A stretch of 33,572 nucleotides of DNA from DATKWV01 sp035529405 (GTDB taxonomy: Bacteria; Planctomycetota; Phycisphaerae; Sedimentisphaerales; Anaerobacaceae). The stretch is taken from the NCBI GenBank assembly GCA_035529405.1, contig DATKWV010000127.1:1-33572 (forward strand). The letters are read 5' to 3'. This document shows positions 8,799 to 16,290 of the stretch, one piece after another; positions within the stretch are counted from its first letter, which is position 1; the number at the start of each line of letters is the position of its first letter. The notes under the pieces were generated by a model. That model was not told where the DNA came from, did not search any database, and was given only the letters and a program-made list of their open reading frames with translations. Made by a program: the position numbers and the translations under genes.

Positions 8799-9443
8799 AT
8801 GGTAATGTTATTGGGTAAAAAGGTTGGTATGACGCAGGTGTATGATTCGAACGGCGGTTTACAGCCGGTTACAGTCATACAGGCCGGGCCGTGCTGCGTG
8901 CTTTCGGTGAAAAGCGCAGACAAAGAAGGTTATGCGGCGGTGCAGATGGGCTTTGATGACGTGAAAGAATCGCGAAGGAAAAAACCTGAAATTGGGCACG
9001 CAAGCAAGGCGAATACTGTGCCTAAGAGATTTGTCCGGGAAATGCGTATATCAGGGTCCGAGGAAGGATGTAAAGTCGGAGACCTTTTGACGGTCGCGGG
9101 TTTTTCCGAGACTAAATATGTCGATGTTGTCGGCACCAGCAAAGGCAAAGGTTTTGCGGGTGTGATGAAGCGGCATGGCTTTGGCGGTTTTCCGGCTTCT
9201 CACGGTACGGAACGAAGACACCGGGCGCCTGGTTCTATATGTGCTTATGCGAGCAACCGCGGGCACGGCGCCAAGCTTAAAAAAGGCAAAAGAATGGCAG
9301 GGCATATGGGTAACGCGCAGGTCACGATAAAGAACCACCGGCTGGTTGCTATAGACGCGGATAAAAATCTGCTGGTGGTGAAGGGTTCTGTTCCGGGCCC
9401 GGCGGGCGGATATGTAATAGTACGGGGCGGGCGCATGGGATAG
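8799..9443 (+). CDS. rplC: 50S ribosomal protein L3
   Basis: L3 (uL3), 214 aa from this start, an early-assembly protein that reaches the peptidyl-transferase centre. The N-terminal LLGKKVGMTQVYDS, central GKGFAGVMKRHGFGG, SHGTERRHRAPGSI, and GKRMAGHMGNAQVT near the C-terminus are diagnostic. The frame also has earlier starts (GTG 8769, ATG 8775) and a later ATG at 8805. I chose ATG 8799 because MVMLLGKK aligns residue for residue with the usual MIGLVGKK start. No start has a strong Shine-Dalgarno, so this choice is uncertain. Confidence 0.96.
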   Translation: MVMLLGKKVGMTQVYDSNGGLQPVTVIQAGPCCVLSVKSADKEGYAAVQMGFDDVKESRRKKPEIGHASKANTVPKRFVREMRISGSEEGCKVGDLLTVAGFSETKYVDVVGTSKGKGFAGVMKRHGFGGFPASHGTERRHRAPGSICAYASNRGHGAKLKKGKRMAGHMGNAQVTIKNHRLVAIDADKNLLVVKGSVPGPAGGYVIVRGGRMG

Positions 9444-9482
9444 CGTTTCGCCGGCTGATATGGATAAGATGAGATTGAAGAG

Positions 9483-10130
9483 ATGATAAGTTTGTCAGTT
9501 TACAACAGAGACGGCCAGGAGGTGGGCAGCCTGGAAGTGGATGAGTCAATTCTGGGCGGCAAGGTCAGATATGCCCTGCTGAAACAGGCTATCGTTATGT
9601 ATGACGCCAATAAACGCGTCGGTACCGCGGCGACTAAAAGCAGGGGTATGGTGGCCGGCTCGCGCAGGAAGTTATTCAGGCAGAAAGGCACAGGCAATGC
9701 GCGTGTAGGCAACATACGTACCGGCAAGCGTGTCGGCGGCGGGGTAACTTTTGGCAAGGTTTCCAGAGACTTCGGCAAGCGTATGCCCAGAAAGCAAAGA
9801 AGGCTGGCGACGGATTCCGCGGTTCTGGCAAAGCTTTTGGACAACAGCGTGGTGGTAGTTGATGAGCTTGGATTGGAAAGACCAAAAACGAAAGATTTTG
9901 TGAAAATTCTCGGGAATCTGCAGATTCCGGGCAAGGACAGCTGTCTGGTAGCGATTAACGACATAGATGCAAATGTGTATAAGTCGGCAAGAAATATCCC
10001 GAGGATAGCTGTTATGGCTGTGGACGAACTAAACGCAGGTGACGTATGTAATTATAGCAAAATGGTGTTTACCAAAGAGGCTTTTATGTCTTTTCTGCAC
10101 AGCAGGCAAGACAAAATCTCAGAGAATTAA
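9483..10130 (+). CDS. rplD: 50S ribosomal protein L4
   Basis: L4 (uL4), 215 aa, whose long loop lines the peptide exit tunnel. The loop is visible as KSRGMVAGSRRKLFRQKGTGNARVG, here about residues 52-77 and including the conserved RQKGTGNAR. The globular part then runs from about residue 105 (RLATDSAVLAKLLD, SVVVVDELGLERPKTKDF). In E. coli this protein represses its own operon, so the long leader upstream of rpsJ is a natural candidate target. That link is inference. A hairpin sits directly on its stop codon. Confidence 0.97.
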   Translation: MISLSVYNRDGQEVGSLEVDESILGGKVRYALLKQAIVMYDANKRVGTAATKSRGMVAGSRRKLFRQKGTGNARVGNIRTGKRVGGGVTFGKVSRDFGKRMPRKQRRLATDSAVLAKLLDNSVVVVDELGLERPKTKDFVKILGNLQIPGKDSCLVAINDIDANVYKSARNIPRIAVMAVDELNAGDVCNYSKMVFTKEAFMSFLHSRQDKISEN

Positions 10131-10148
10131 CGGTTGTAAACAGCCGTT
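10129..10148 (+). promoter_or_regulatory. Hairpin overlapping the rplD stop
   Basis: AACGGTTGT (10129-10137) and ACAGCCGTT (10140-10148) are complementary with one G-U pair, giving about 8 bp and a tight TAAA loop. Only three T residues follow, so it is a poor terminator. It may instead be a processing or stability element in the unusually long 116-nt rplD-rplW gap. Confidence 0.35.
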
Positions 10149-10214
10149 TGCAGTAATTGGAAATTTTGATGGCAGGCAGACAGCAGGTTTTGAGCGATAA
10201 GGATAATTAAAATG

Positions 10215-10230
10215 CGTAGCTGAAGCTACG
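10215..10230 (+). promoter_or_regulatory. Small perfect hairpin upstream of rplW
   Basis: CGTAGC (10215-10220), loop TGAA, GCTACG (10225-10230): a perfect 6-bp stem with a tetraloop, 16 nt before the rplW GTG start and without a T tract. It could limit ribosome access or be a protein site. Function is unknown. Confidence 0.4.
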
Positions 10231-10246
10231 GGCAGAGACGAAAACC

Positions 10247-10525
10247 GTGAGTCACCATAATGTAATAATCAGGCCTTTGATTACAGAACAGGGGATACAC
10301 TTTGCCAATACAAAAGGTGCGTACCCTTTCGAGGTAGACAAAAAGGCCAATAAGATTGAGATAAAAAACGCTGTCGAGCGGGTGTATGGTGTTAAGGTCC
10401 GCAAGGTACGAACCGCCAACCATAAGGGCAAACCCCGTCGCAGAGGCAGAAGCGTGGGCAAGACATCTTCATGGAAGAAGGCAGTTGTGTACCTGGAAAG
10501 CGAGTATCATATAGACCTGTTTTAG
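10247..10525 (+). CDS. rplW: 50S ribosomal protein L23
   Basis: L23 (uL23), 92 aa, at the tunnel exit, where it docks SRP and trigger factor in other bacteria. Recognised by IIRPLITEQGIHFA at the N-terminus, FEVDKKANKIEIKNAVERVYGVKV, and KPRRRGRSVGKTSSWKKAVV. It starts with GTG (10247-10249), giving MSHHNVIIRPLITE, which fits the family; no ATG suits. The upstream gap carries two small hairpins. Position between L4 and L2 is canonical. Confidence 0.97.
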   Translation: MSHHNVIIRPLITEQGIHFANTKGAYPFEVDKKANKIEIKNAVERVYGVKVRKVRTANHKGKPRRRGRSVGKTSSWKKAVVYLESEYHIDLF

Positions 10526-10620
10526 ACGCTGCCCGGCTGTAAGAACGGGAAGCGGCGGTCAACAGTGTGGAAAATGAATTGAAGTTATTGGTTTTGCACA
10601 TGGTTTTTGGGTTTTAGGTT

Positions 10621-11472
10621 ATGGGTGTTTTGATATACAAGCCGACCAGTGCGGGGCGCAGAAACAGTTCGGTCAATGACTGGGCTGAGCTGACAGGCGC
10701 TCGGCCCCAGAAGTCGCTTTGCAAACGGATAAACAAGAACGGCGGCAGAAATAACCAGGGATTTACTACGGTCCGGTTCAGGGGCGGCGGCGCCAGAAGG
10801 CTTTATCGCGTGGTCGATTTTAAGCGTAATAAAGACGGTATAGCCGCCAGGGTGGCAACGATTGAATATGACCCCAACAGGAACTGTTTTATATCGCTTT
10901 TGAACTATGCCGACGGTGAGAAAAGATACATATTGGCACCTCAGGGGCTAAGGGTCGGTGACATGCTGGAAAGCGGGCCGGTGTGTGAGCCGCGAATCGG
11001 TAATGCAGCACCGCTGGGCTCCATTCCTGCTGGTCTGGAGATACATAATATCGAGGTAACATCGGGTGAAGGCGGCAGACTGGTCAGGGGCGCCGGGGCA
11101 TCTGCGAAGATTGTTGCCAAGGAAGGCAACTGGGTGACCATCATATTGCCCAGCGGTGAAATGCGTATGATTCGTAAAGAATGCCGGGCGACTATAGGGC
11201 AAGTGGGTAATTCAGACTATCAGAATATAAGGATTGGCAAGGCAGGTCGCAAGCGTCACATGGGTCGTCGGCCGCATGTTCGCGGCAAAGCGATGAACCC
11301 TGTTGCGCATCCGATGGGCGGCGGAGAAGGCAGGTCCAACGGCGGGCGCCACCCCTGTTCTCCGACAGGTGTGCTGGCAAAAGGCGGCAAGACCAGAAGT
11401 CCTCGCAACAGGAGTAACAAGAGGATTATCCGAAGGCGCAAGAATAAAAGGCAGGGACAGTTGGTTCTATAA
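10621..11472 (+). CDS. rplB: 50S ribosomal protein L2
   Basis: L2 (uL2), 283 aa, required for subunit joining and close to the peptidyl-transferase centre. Typical features are GRNNQGFTTVRFRGGGARRLYR, YDPNRNCFISLLNYADGEKRYI and the C-terminal GKTRSPRNRSNKRIIRRR. The functional histidine corresponds to His230 in MNPVAHPMGGGEGR. Around it, Ala and Met replace the Asp and second His of the common VDHPHGGGEGR motif; the key histidine itself is kept. Length is normal. It lies 95 nt after rplW. Confidence 0.98.
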   Translation: MGVLIYKPTSAGRRNSSVNDWAELTGARPQKSLCKRINKNGGRNNQGFTTVRFRGGGARRLYRVVDFKRNKDGIAARVATIEYDPNRNCFISLLNYADGEKRYILAPQGLRVGDMLESGPVCEPRIGNAAPLGSIPAGLEIHNIEVTSGEGGRLVRGAGASAKIVAKEGNWVTIILPSGEMRMIRKECRATIGQVGNSDYQNIRIGKAGRKRHMGRRPHVRGKAMNPVAHPMGGGEGRSNGGRHPCSPTGVLAKGGKTRSPRNRSNKRIIRRRKNKRQGQLVL

Positions 11473-11533
11473 AATGAAACGTTATAGCTGCAAAGCTTAA
11501 AACTGAACTGGATATTAATTTTGAGGAAGAATA

Positions 11534-11815
11534 GTGGGCAGGTCTCTTAAAAAAGGGCCGTATGTTGACGAAAAGCTGTTTGCAAAGGTCAGCAGGCAGA
11601 ATCAGTTGGGTTCTCGCGAACCGATAAAGACCTGGGCAAGAAGGTGCACGATAACCCCGGAGTTTGTCGGATTTACGTTTATGGTGCATAACGGCAAGAT
11701 GTTTCACAAGGTCTTTGTTACCGAGGACATGGTGGGGCACAAGCTGGGCGAGTTTTCGCAGACGCGGATGTTCAGGTCTCATTCGAGCAGGAAGCTGACG
11801 ACGGAGAAGCAATAG
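11534..11815 (+). CDS. rpsS: 30S ribosomal protein S19
   Basis: S19 (uS19), 93 aa, a head protein near the A-site finger bridge. The sequence begins GRSLKKGPYVDEKLF and contains RRCTITPEFVGFTFMVHNGK and GHKLGEFSQTRMF, all hallmarks. The start codon is GTG at 11534, supported by GAGGAAGA just upstream (11523-11530). The next gene begins 20 nt after its stop. Confidence 0.98.
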   Translation: MGRSLKKGPYVDEKLFAKVSRQNQLGSREPIKTWARRCTITPEFVGFTFMVHNGKMFHKVFVTEDMVGHKLGEFSQTRMFRSHSSRKLTTEKQ

Positions 11816-11835
11816 AGCGTATTAAGGTTTTTCGT

Positions 11836-12390
11836 ATGTTAAGCGCTGATAAGTTAAAACAGATTTGCCGGCAGCGACGGGTATCGATAGAAACGCTGGC
11901 CGGCGAGCTTGTCGGAGCAGGGTATGACAAAAAGCAGGCTGTTGCAGCCGTGAAAAACTGGCAAAGAGGGCTTTTTAAGCCCAAACCGCGGCGCGATGAT
12001 ATTCGTCGGATGGCGTCGGCGTTGTCTGCTGAAGTAAACGACCTGGCTCAATGGCGTTCATGCTGTCGCTATGCGCCGTTTTCAGCCAGTAAAGCCAGAC
12101 TTGTTACGGAATTGATAGCGGGTCGAAGCGCGCAGGAGGCTATGGATATTCTGAAATTCACACGCAAGCGTGCAGCAAGTGTAGTTGACAAGGTTCTCAG
12201 GACGGCTGTTGCCGACGCCGATGAGCAGGAGGCGGATGTGGATAATCTTTACATCAGCTCGGCAGTTGTCGATGACGCGGGAGTTCGACTGGGTACGAAA
12301 CGATGGATTCCGAAGGACAGAGGAAAGGCGTATCCTATTCGCAAAAAGGCCTGTCATATATATGTGACGGTCACTGAATCGCAGGGCTAA
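11836..12390 (+). CDS. rplV: 50S ribosomal protein L22 with N-terminal helix-turn-helix extension
   Basis: L22 (uL22) core spans about residues 78-184: YAPFSASKARLVTELIAGR, AMDILKFTRKRAASVVDKVL, DNLYISSAVVDDAG, then KDRGKAYPIRKKACHIYVTV. This core lines the exit tunnel. The protein is 184 aa, whereas L22 is usually about 110. The additional first 75 residues look like a Cro/C1 (XRE)-type DNA-binding fold: SIETLAGELVGAG, then NWQRGLFKPKPRRDDIRRM and ALSAEVNDLAQW, which matches the 'W-x-R/E-G-x-x-x-P ... lakaLgv..deL' pattern. The start is supported by AAGG at 11825-11828 and by tight spacing to rpsS, so the extension is probably translated. Role unknown: autoregulation or a surface ribosomal element are options. 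Confidence 0.93.
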   Translation: MLSADKLKQICRQRRVSIETLAGELVGAGYDKKQAVAAVKNWQRGLFKPKPRRDDIRRMASALSAEVNDLAQWRSCCRYAPFSASKARLVTELIAGRSAQEAMDILKFTRKRAASVVDKVLRTAVADADEQEADVDNLYISSAVVDDAGVRLGTKRWIPKDRGKAYPIRKKACHIYVTVTESQG

Positions 12391-12425
12391 GGGTCTTAAA
12401 GGGAGCCGTTTAGCGGGACGAAAAA

Positions 12426-13211
12426 ATGGGTCAAAAAGTATCGCCAATCGGGTTCAGAACAGGCGTAACGATTGGGTGGCAGAGTAGATGGTATGCCACC
12501 AAGGCTAATTACGGGAATTTTCTTGTCGAGGACCAGAGGATTCGTGAGCTTGTTGACAACAAGTATAACCGTCAGATGCCCAAGGGGGCCGTTGCCAAAA
12601 CCGAAATAGTCAGGGCCCGTAACGAGATAAAGGTAACACTGCACAGCGGCCGCTGCGGTGTGGTAATAGGTCCAAGAGGTGATGCAGTTGATAGTCTGCG
12701 TCAAGAGCTGGAGGATATGACGGGTCAAAAGGTCAGCGTAAATGTTATCGAGATAAAGAACCCGGAGCTTAGCGCTTTTCTTGTAGGCGAATCGATTGCC
12801 GAGCAGTTAGGTAAAAGGGCATCATTCAGAAGGGCTATGAAGCAGCACTGCGAATCAACAATGAATTCCGGCGCCAAGGGAGTTAAAATAATCTGCAGCG
12901 GGCGGCTGGCAGGCTCGGAAATGGCACGCAAGGAGACACAAAAGCTGGGCAGTATTCCGCTTCATACGCTTGATGCCAATGTAGATTACGCCTGTGCCAC
13001 AGCCAGGACCACGTACGGTGCAATCGGGGTCAAGGTGTGGATATACAAGGGTAAGTTCGGCGAAGAAGTCGAGGTCGCTCGACCGCGGCGCTATCGTCCG
13101 GGCGGACGAAGCGGCGGAACTTCGCGTCGGGAAAGGCCGGCCAGAGAAGGTCCAGCTGCGCGGGCAGACGGTTCACAGCCGCAGCAGCACAGCAACGAGG
13201 TGCAGAAGTAG
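12426..13211 (+). CDS. rpsC: 30S ribosomal protein S3
   Basis: S3 (uS3), 261 aa, which forms the mRNA entry pore with S4 and S5. It starts MGQKVSPIGFRTGV. The KH domain carries VVIGPRGDAVDSLRQELE with the GxxG loop as GPRG. The C-terminal half has GVKIICSGRLAGSEMARKE and YGAIGVKVWIYKGK. After about residue 219 comes a low-complexity tail rich in Arg, Gly, Pro, Ala and Gln, longer than the tail of the 233-aa E. coli protein. It lies 35 nt after rplV. Confidence 0.98.
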   Translation: MGQKVSPIGFRTGVTIGWQSRWYATKANYGNFLVEDQRIRELVDNKYNRQMPKGAVAKTEIVRARNEIKVTLHSGRCGVVIGPRGDAVDSLRQELEDMTGQKVSVNVIEIKNPELSAFLVGESIAEQLGKRASFRRAMKQHCESTMNSGAKGVKIICSGRLAGSEMARKETQKLGSIPLHTLDANVDYACATARTTYGAIGVKVWIYKGKFGEEVEVARPRRYRPGGRSGGTSRRERPAREGPAARADGSQPQQHSNEVQK

Positions 13212-13289
13212 CAGTCAGCAGAAAACATTAATTAAGGAATAGTGAAGTATTATTCCGGCGAGGCGGTTTTCCTGAAGGGTATTTAAGAA

Positions 13290-13709
13290 ATGGCAATGAT
13301 GCCCAAAAGAGTAAAGTACCGTAAAAGCCAGCGAGGCAAGCTCAAGGGTGTTGCTTCGCGAAGCAACTTTGTTGCTTTCGGCGAGTACGGTCTTCAGGCC
13401 CTGGAGAACAGCTGGATATCGGCTAAGCAAATAGAGGCTGGGCGAGTTGCGGCTACTCATTTTCTGCATCGTGAAGGCAAGGTCTATATACGGATTTTCC
13501 CGGATAAGCCGGTTAGTGCCAAGCCGCTGGAAACACGGATGGGCAAAGGCAAGGGCGAGCCGGCGTTCTGGGTGGCCAGAGTAAGGGCTGGACAGATTTG
13601 TTTTGAAATCGGCGGGGTCACCGAAGAAGTGGCAAAGCAGGCCCTGTCGAGAGTGGCTTATAAGATGCCAATCGGCTGCAGGTTTGTTAAACGCAGACAT
13701 TCATTATAG
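13290..13709 (+). CDS. rplP: 50S ribosomal protein L16
   Basis: L16 (uL16), 139 aa, which stabilises tRNA in the A and P sites. Typical parts: PKRVKYRKSQRGK, FGEYGLQALENSWISAKQIEAGR, the KPLETRMGKGKGEPAFWVARV loop and AKQALSRVAYKMPIGCRFV. ATG 13290 has AAGGG at 13275-13279; in-frame ATGs at 13296 and 13299 are alternatives that would also give a normal N-terminus. The stop is 22 nt before rpmC. Confidence 0.97.
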   Translation: MAMMPKRVKYRKSQRGKLKGVASRSNFVAFGEYGLQALENSWISAKQIEAGRVAATHFLHREGKVYIRIFPDKPVSAKPLETRMGKGKGEPAFWVARVRAGQICFEIGGVTEEVAKQALSRVAYKMPIGCRFVKRRHSL

Positions 13710-13731
13710 CAGCAAACAGGAAAGTTCGGTT

Positions 13732-13953
13732 ATGAAAGCGCAGCAATATCGCGAGATGAGCACTGACGAGCTGCAGAGCACTCTTGAAGAACTGCAGAGG
13801 CACTTGTTTGATTTGCGCGCCCAGGCGGCCACAGAAAAGCTGGAAAACTGCAGGTCGGTGGCTAATACCAGGCGGGACGTGGCGAGGATTAAGACAATAA
13901 TGCGGCAAAGGCAGTTAAGCGGCACAGGGCAGCCGGAGAAGGCCGGGAATTAG
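13732..13953 (+). CDS. rpmC: 50S ribosomal protein L29
   Basis: L29 (uL29), 73 aa, a small helical-hairpin protein at the tunnel exit. The sequence starts MKAQQYREMSTDELQSTLEE and continues RHLFDLRAQAATEKLEN and RRDVARIKTIMRQRQL, the standard L29 pattern. The open frame runs further upstream, but the earlier part overlaps rplP in another frame and is not L29-like, so ATG 13732 is the start. A short Gly/Pro-rich tail ends the protein. Confidence 0.96.
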   Translation: MKAQQYREMSTDELQSTLEELQRHLFDLRAQAATEKLENCRSVANTRRDVARIKTIMRQRQLSGTGQPEKAGN

Positions 13954-14002
13954 TTTTGTTTTTTGCATTGTGATTTTGACCTTTGGTAATCAGGAATTAA
14001 AG

Positions 14003-14269
14003 ATGCAGGACAGGAGATTAAGGATTTTGACTGTTACGGTAATAGGCAAAAGCGGTGCCAAAAGCATCAAGGTCGCCGCAGATTTCAAAGTTCGGCATCC
14101 GAAGTACGGCAAATATATGAAGCGCAGGACAAAACTGATTGTTCATGACGAACATAACCAGGCAAACGTGGGCGATGTTGTTGATGTTTGCCAGTGCAGG
14201 CCGTACAGCAAGACCAAGAGTCACCGTCTTGTAAGGGTGTTAAAAAAAGCGGTCCGGGAAGAAGTGTAA
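14003..14269 (+). CDS. rpsQ: 30S ribosomal protein S17
   Basis: S17 (uS17), 88 aa, an OB-fold 16S rRNA-binding protein. Recognised by RLRILTVTVIGKSGAKSIKV, KVRHPKYGKYMKRRTKLIVHDE and the C-terminal VCQCRPYSKTKSHRLVRVL. An upstream in-frame GTG (13970) would add 11 residues not seen in the family. ATG 14003 has AGGA at 13992-13995 with good spacing, so I prefer it. Confidence 0.96.
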   Translation: MQDRRLRILTVTVIGKSGAKSIKVAADFKVRHPKYGKYMKRRTKLIVHDEHNQANVGDVVDVCQCRPYSKTKSHRLVRVLKKAVREEV

Positions 14270-14291
14270 AAACCGGTATGGAACGACGGAT

Positions 14292-14678
14292 ATGATTCAG
14301 CAGGAAACAATGTTGGTGGTTGCCGACAACTCGGGAGTCAAGTCGGCGCTTTGTATAAAAGTCCTGGGCAAAGGCGGCTCTCGGGGCAAATTCAGGCGGC
14401 CGGTTGCGACCATCGGTGATGTCGTATGCGTTGCCATAAAAAAATCGCTCGCCACCTGCCAGCTGGACGACAAGAAGGTGCATAAGTGTGTCATTATCCG
14501 TACCAAAAGCCCGGTCAAGCGCGCGGACGGCAGTTATGTGCGGTTCGACAGCAACGCGGCGGTTATGATTGATAATGAGGGCAATCCCATAGGAACAAGG
14601 ATTTTCGGCGCGGTTGCCCGTGAGCTGCGTGAAAAGAATTATATGAAGATTATTTCGCTTGCAGGCGAAGTGGTCTGA
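14292..14678 (+). CDS. rplN: 50S ribosomal protein L14
   Basis: L14 (uL14), 128 aa, a beta-barrel at the subunit interface. It begins MIQQETMLVVADNSGVKSA and contains CIKVLGKGG, GDVVCVAIKKS, VIIRTKSPVKRADGSYVRFD and GTRIFGAVARELREKNYMKI. The basic region around residue 34-46 is normal. Length is slightly above the usual 122. It is 22 nt after rpsQ. Confidence 0.98.
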   Translation: MIQQETMLVVADNSGVKSALCIKVLGKGGSRGKFRRPVATIGDVVCVAIKKSLATCQLDDKKVHKCVIIRTKSPVKRADGSYVRFDSNAAVMIDNEGNPIGTRIFGAVARELREKNYMKIISLAGEVV

Positions 14679-14685
14679 ACAAGTA

Positions 14686-14710
14686 ATTATTGATTAATGA
14701 TTATTGATTA
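14686..14710 (+). repeat. Short AT-rich direct repeat between rplN and rplX
   Basis: ATTATTGATTA occurs at 14686-14696 and again at 14700-14710, separated by ATG. It fills most of the short gap before rplX, where a ribosome-binding site would be expected and no strong one is visible. An AT-rich unstructured leader that favours initiation is one explanation. Confidence 0.7.
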
Positions 14711-14717
14711 TTAAAAG

Positions 14718-15056
14718 ATGGCACTTCATATAAAAAAAGATGATATGGTGGAAATTATAGCCGGCGCGGATAAAGGCGCCACCGGCAGGGTTCTGCACGT
14801 TTATCCGAAAAAGCAGAAGGTGGTGGTTCAGGGACACAATATATGCAAAAAGCACATCAGGCCCTCACGGAAGAACCCGCATGGAGGCCGGCTGAACGTT
14901 GAACAGCCGATACATATCAGCAACGTGCTGCCGGTAAATCCGAAAAGTTCCAAAGGGGCCAGAGTCCGCTATGAAAAAAGCAAGGACGGCAGCAAAAGAC
15001 GGGTTGCGACCGATGGCACGGAAATCGGCATTGTCAAAAAGGCTTTGGAAAAATAA
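14718..15056 (+). CDS. rplX: 50S ribosomal protein L24
   Basis: L24 (uL24), 112 aa, an assembly initiator with an N-terminal KOW motif (KKDDMVEIIAGADKGATGRVLHVYP, residues about 6-30). It then has NICKKHIRPSRKNPHGG and the late ISNVLPVNP segment, all typical. It follows the AT-rich repeat after rplN and precedes rplE by 42 nt. Confidence 0.98.
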   Translation: MALHIKKDDMVEIIAGADKGATGRVLHVYPKKQKVVVQGHNICKKHIRPSRKNPHGGRLNVEQPIHISNVLPVNPKSSKGARVRYEKSKDGSKRRVATDGTEIGIVKKALEK

Positions 15057-15098
15057 AGGTGCAGTTGTCGGCATTAAAGCATGATGTGAGAAGTGTAA

Positions 15099-15644
15099 AT
15101 GGCGCGTTTGAGAGATTTATACAAGTCCAGTATACTCAGTGAGCTGACCAAGGAATTCGGTTACAGCAATCCCATGGCGGTTCCGCGTATGGAAAAGATA
15201 ATTGTTTCGATGGGTCTCGGCAAGGCATCACGTGAGCCAAAGTATCTTGAGCAGGCCAGAAAAGACCTTGCCATGATAACAGGGCAGATTCCGGTTGTGT
15301 GTATGGCCAAAAAGAGCGTTTCCAATTTCAACGTGCGGGAAGGCGACAAAACCGGGCTGAAGGTTACTCTGCGAGGACGACGGATGTTTGAATTCATGGA
15401 CAGACTCATAAGCCTTGCGATTCCACGTGTGCGGGATTTCCGGGGTCTTGCCCCGGATAGTTTCGACGGTCACGGCAACTATTCGATGGGATTGAGCGAG
15501 CAGACGGTTTTTCCGGAAATAGATATTGGCAAAGTAGAATTTCAGCAGGGTATGAATATAACGTTTGTAACTACCGCCAAAACCGACAGCCAGGCCCAGA
15601 AGATGCTGGCGGGTTTCGGTATGCCTTTTAAGACAAGTCAGTAG
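15099..15644 (+). CDS. rplE: 50S ribosomal protein L5
   Basis: L5 (uL5), 181 aa, the 5S rRNA-binding protein of the central protuberance. Clear segments are YSNPMAVPRMEKIIVSMGLG, TGQIPVVCMAKKSVSNFNVREG, GLKVTLRGRRMFEFMDRL and the late YSMGLSEQTVFPEID with MNITFVTTAKTDSQA. Length is normal. Confidence 0.98.
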   Translation: MARLRDLYKSSILSELTKEFGYSNPMAVPRMEKIIVSMGLGKASREPKYLEQARKDLAMITGQIPVVCMAKKSVSNFNVREGDKTGLKVTLRGRRMFEFMDRLISLAIPRVRDFRGLAPDSFDGHGNYSMGLSEQTVFPEIDIGKVEFQQGMNITFVTTAKTDSQAQKMLAGFGMPFKTSQ

Positions 15645-15671
15645 CAAGAGTTTGGAGTACGAAAGTCAGAT

Positions 15672-15857
15672 ATGTCAACCAAAGCACTGGAGAATAAGGC
15701 AAGGAAGAAGCAGAAGTTTCGAGTAAGACAGTATACACGTTGCCAGCTTTGCGGAAGGTCCAAGGCCGTTTATCGCAAGTTCAAGATTTGCCGGATATGC
15801 TTCAGGACATTGGCTAACGAAGGTAAAATTCCGGGCGTGCGCAAGGCAAGCTGGTAG
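15672..15857 (+). CDS. rpsN: 30S ribosomal protein S14, zinc-binding type
   Basis: S14 (uS14), 61 aa: the short, zinc-containing form. The zinc ligands are Cys24, Cys27, Cys40 and Cys43 (RCQLCGRS and KICRICFR). The end, GKIPGVRKASW, is the invariant S14 C-terminus. Together with the zinc forms of S4 and L36 in this window, it shows that the main ribosomal cluster uses zinc-containing versions. A zinc-free paralogue may exist elsewhere but cannot be seen here. Confidence 0.98.
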   Translation: MSTKALENKARKKQKFRVRQYTRCQLCGRSKAVYRKFKICRICFRTLANEGKIPGVRKASW

Positions 15858-15891
15858 AAACAAAAATAACCCAGGGAATCGAGATATAGAA

Positions 15892-16290
15892 ATGAGTTTA
15901 AGCGACCCAATTGCAGACATGCTTACGAGAATACGCAACGCCAACAGAATCGGCGCAAAGCAGGTCAACATCAGAGCATCAAGGATATGTGAAGGTATAG
16001 CAGCGGTGCTTAAACAGGAAGGTTACATCGAGGATTTCGACCGAGTCGACGACAGCAAACAGGGGATACTAAGAATCAGTCTCAAGTATGCGCCTGACGG
16101 CAGAGCGGTTATTACGGAGATAACGCGGACCAGCAAGCCCGGCAGGAGAATCTACTCGGCAGCAGATAAACTGCCTCACGTGCTTGGCGGCATGGGCATA
16201 GCAATAGTTTCGACCAGTAAAGGCATAATGAGCGACCAGAACTGCCGCAAAGACGAGGTCGGCGGCGAGATACTTTGTACGGTGAGCTGA
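15892..16290 (+). CDS. rpsH: 30S ribosomal protein S8
   Basis: S8 (uS8), 132 aa, a central 16S rRNA-binding protein; in E. coli it also represses the spc operon. It begins SLSDPIADMLTRIRNANRIG and ends with GGMGIAIVSTSKGIMSDQ followed by GGEILCTVS, the usual C-terminal half. Its TGA stop (16288-16290) shares one base with the ATG of rplF, so the two are probably translationally coupled. Confidence 0.98.
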   Translation: MSLSDPIADMLTRIRNANRIGAKQVNIRASRICEGIAAVLKQEGYIEDFDRVDDSKQGILRISLKYAPDGRAVITEITRTSKPGRRIYSAADKLPHVLGGMGIAIVSTSKGIMSDQNCRKDEVGGEILCTVS

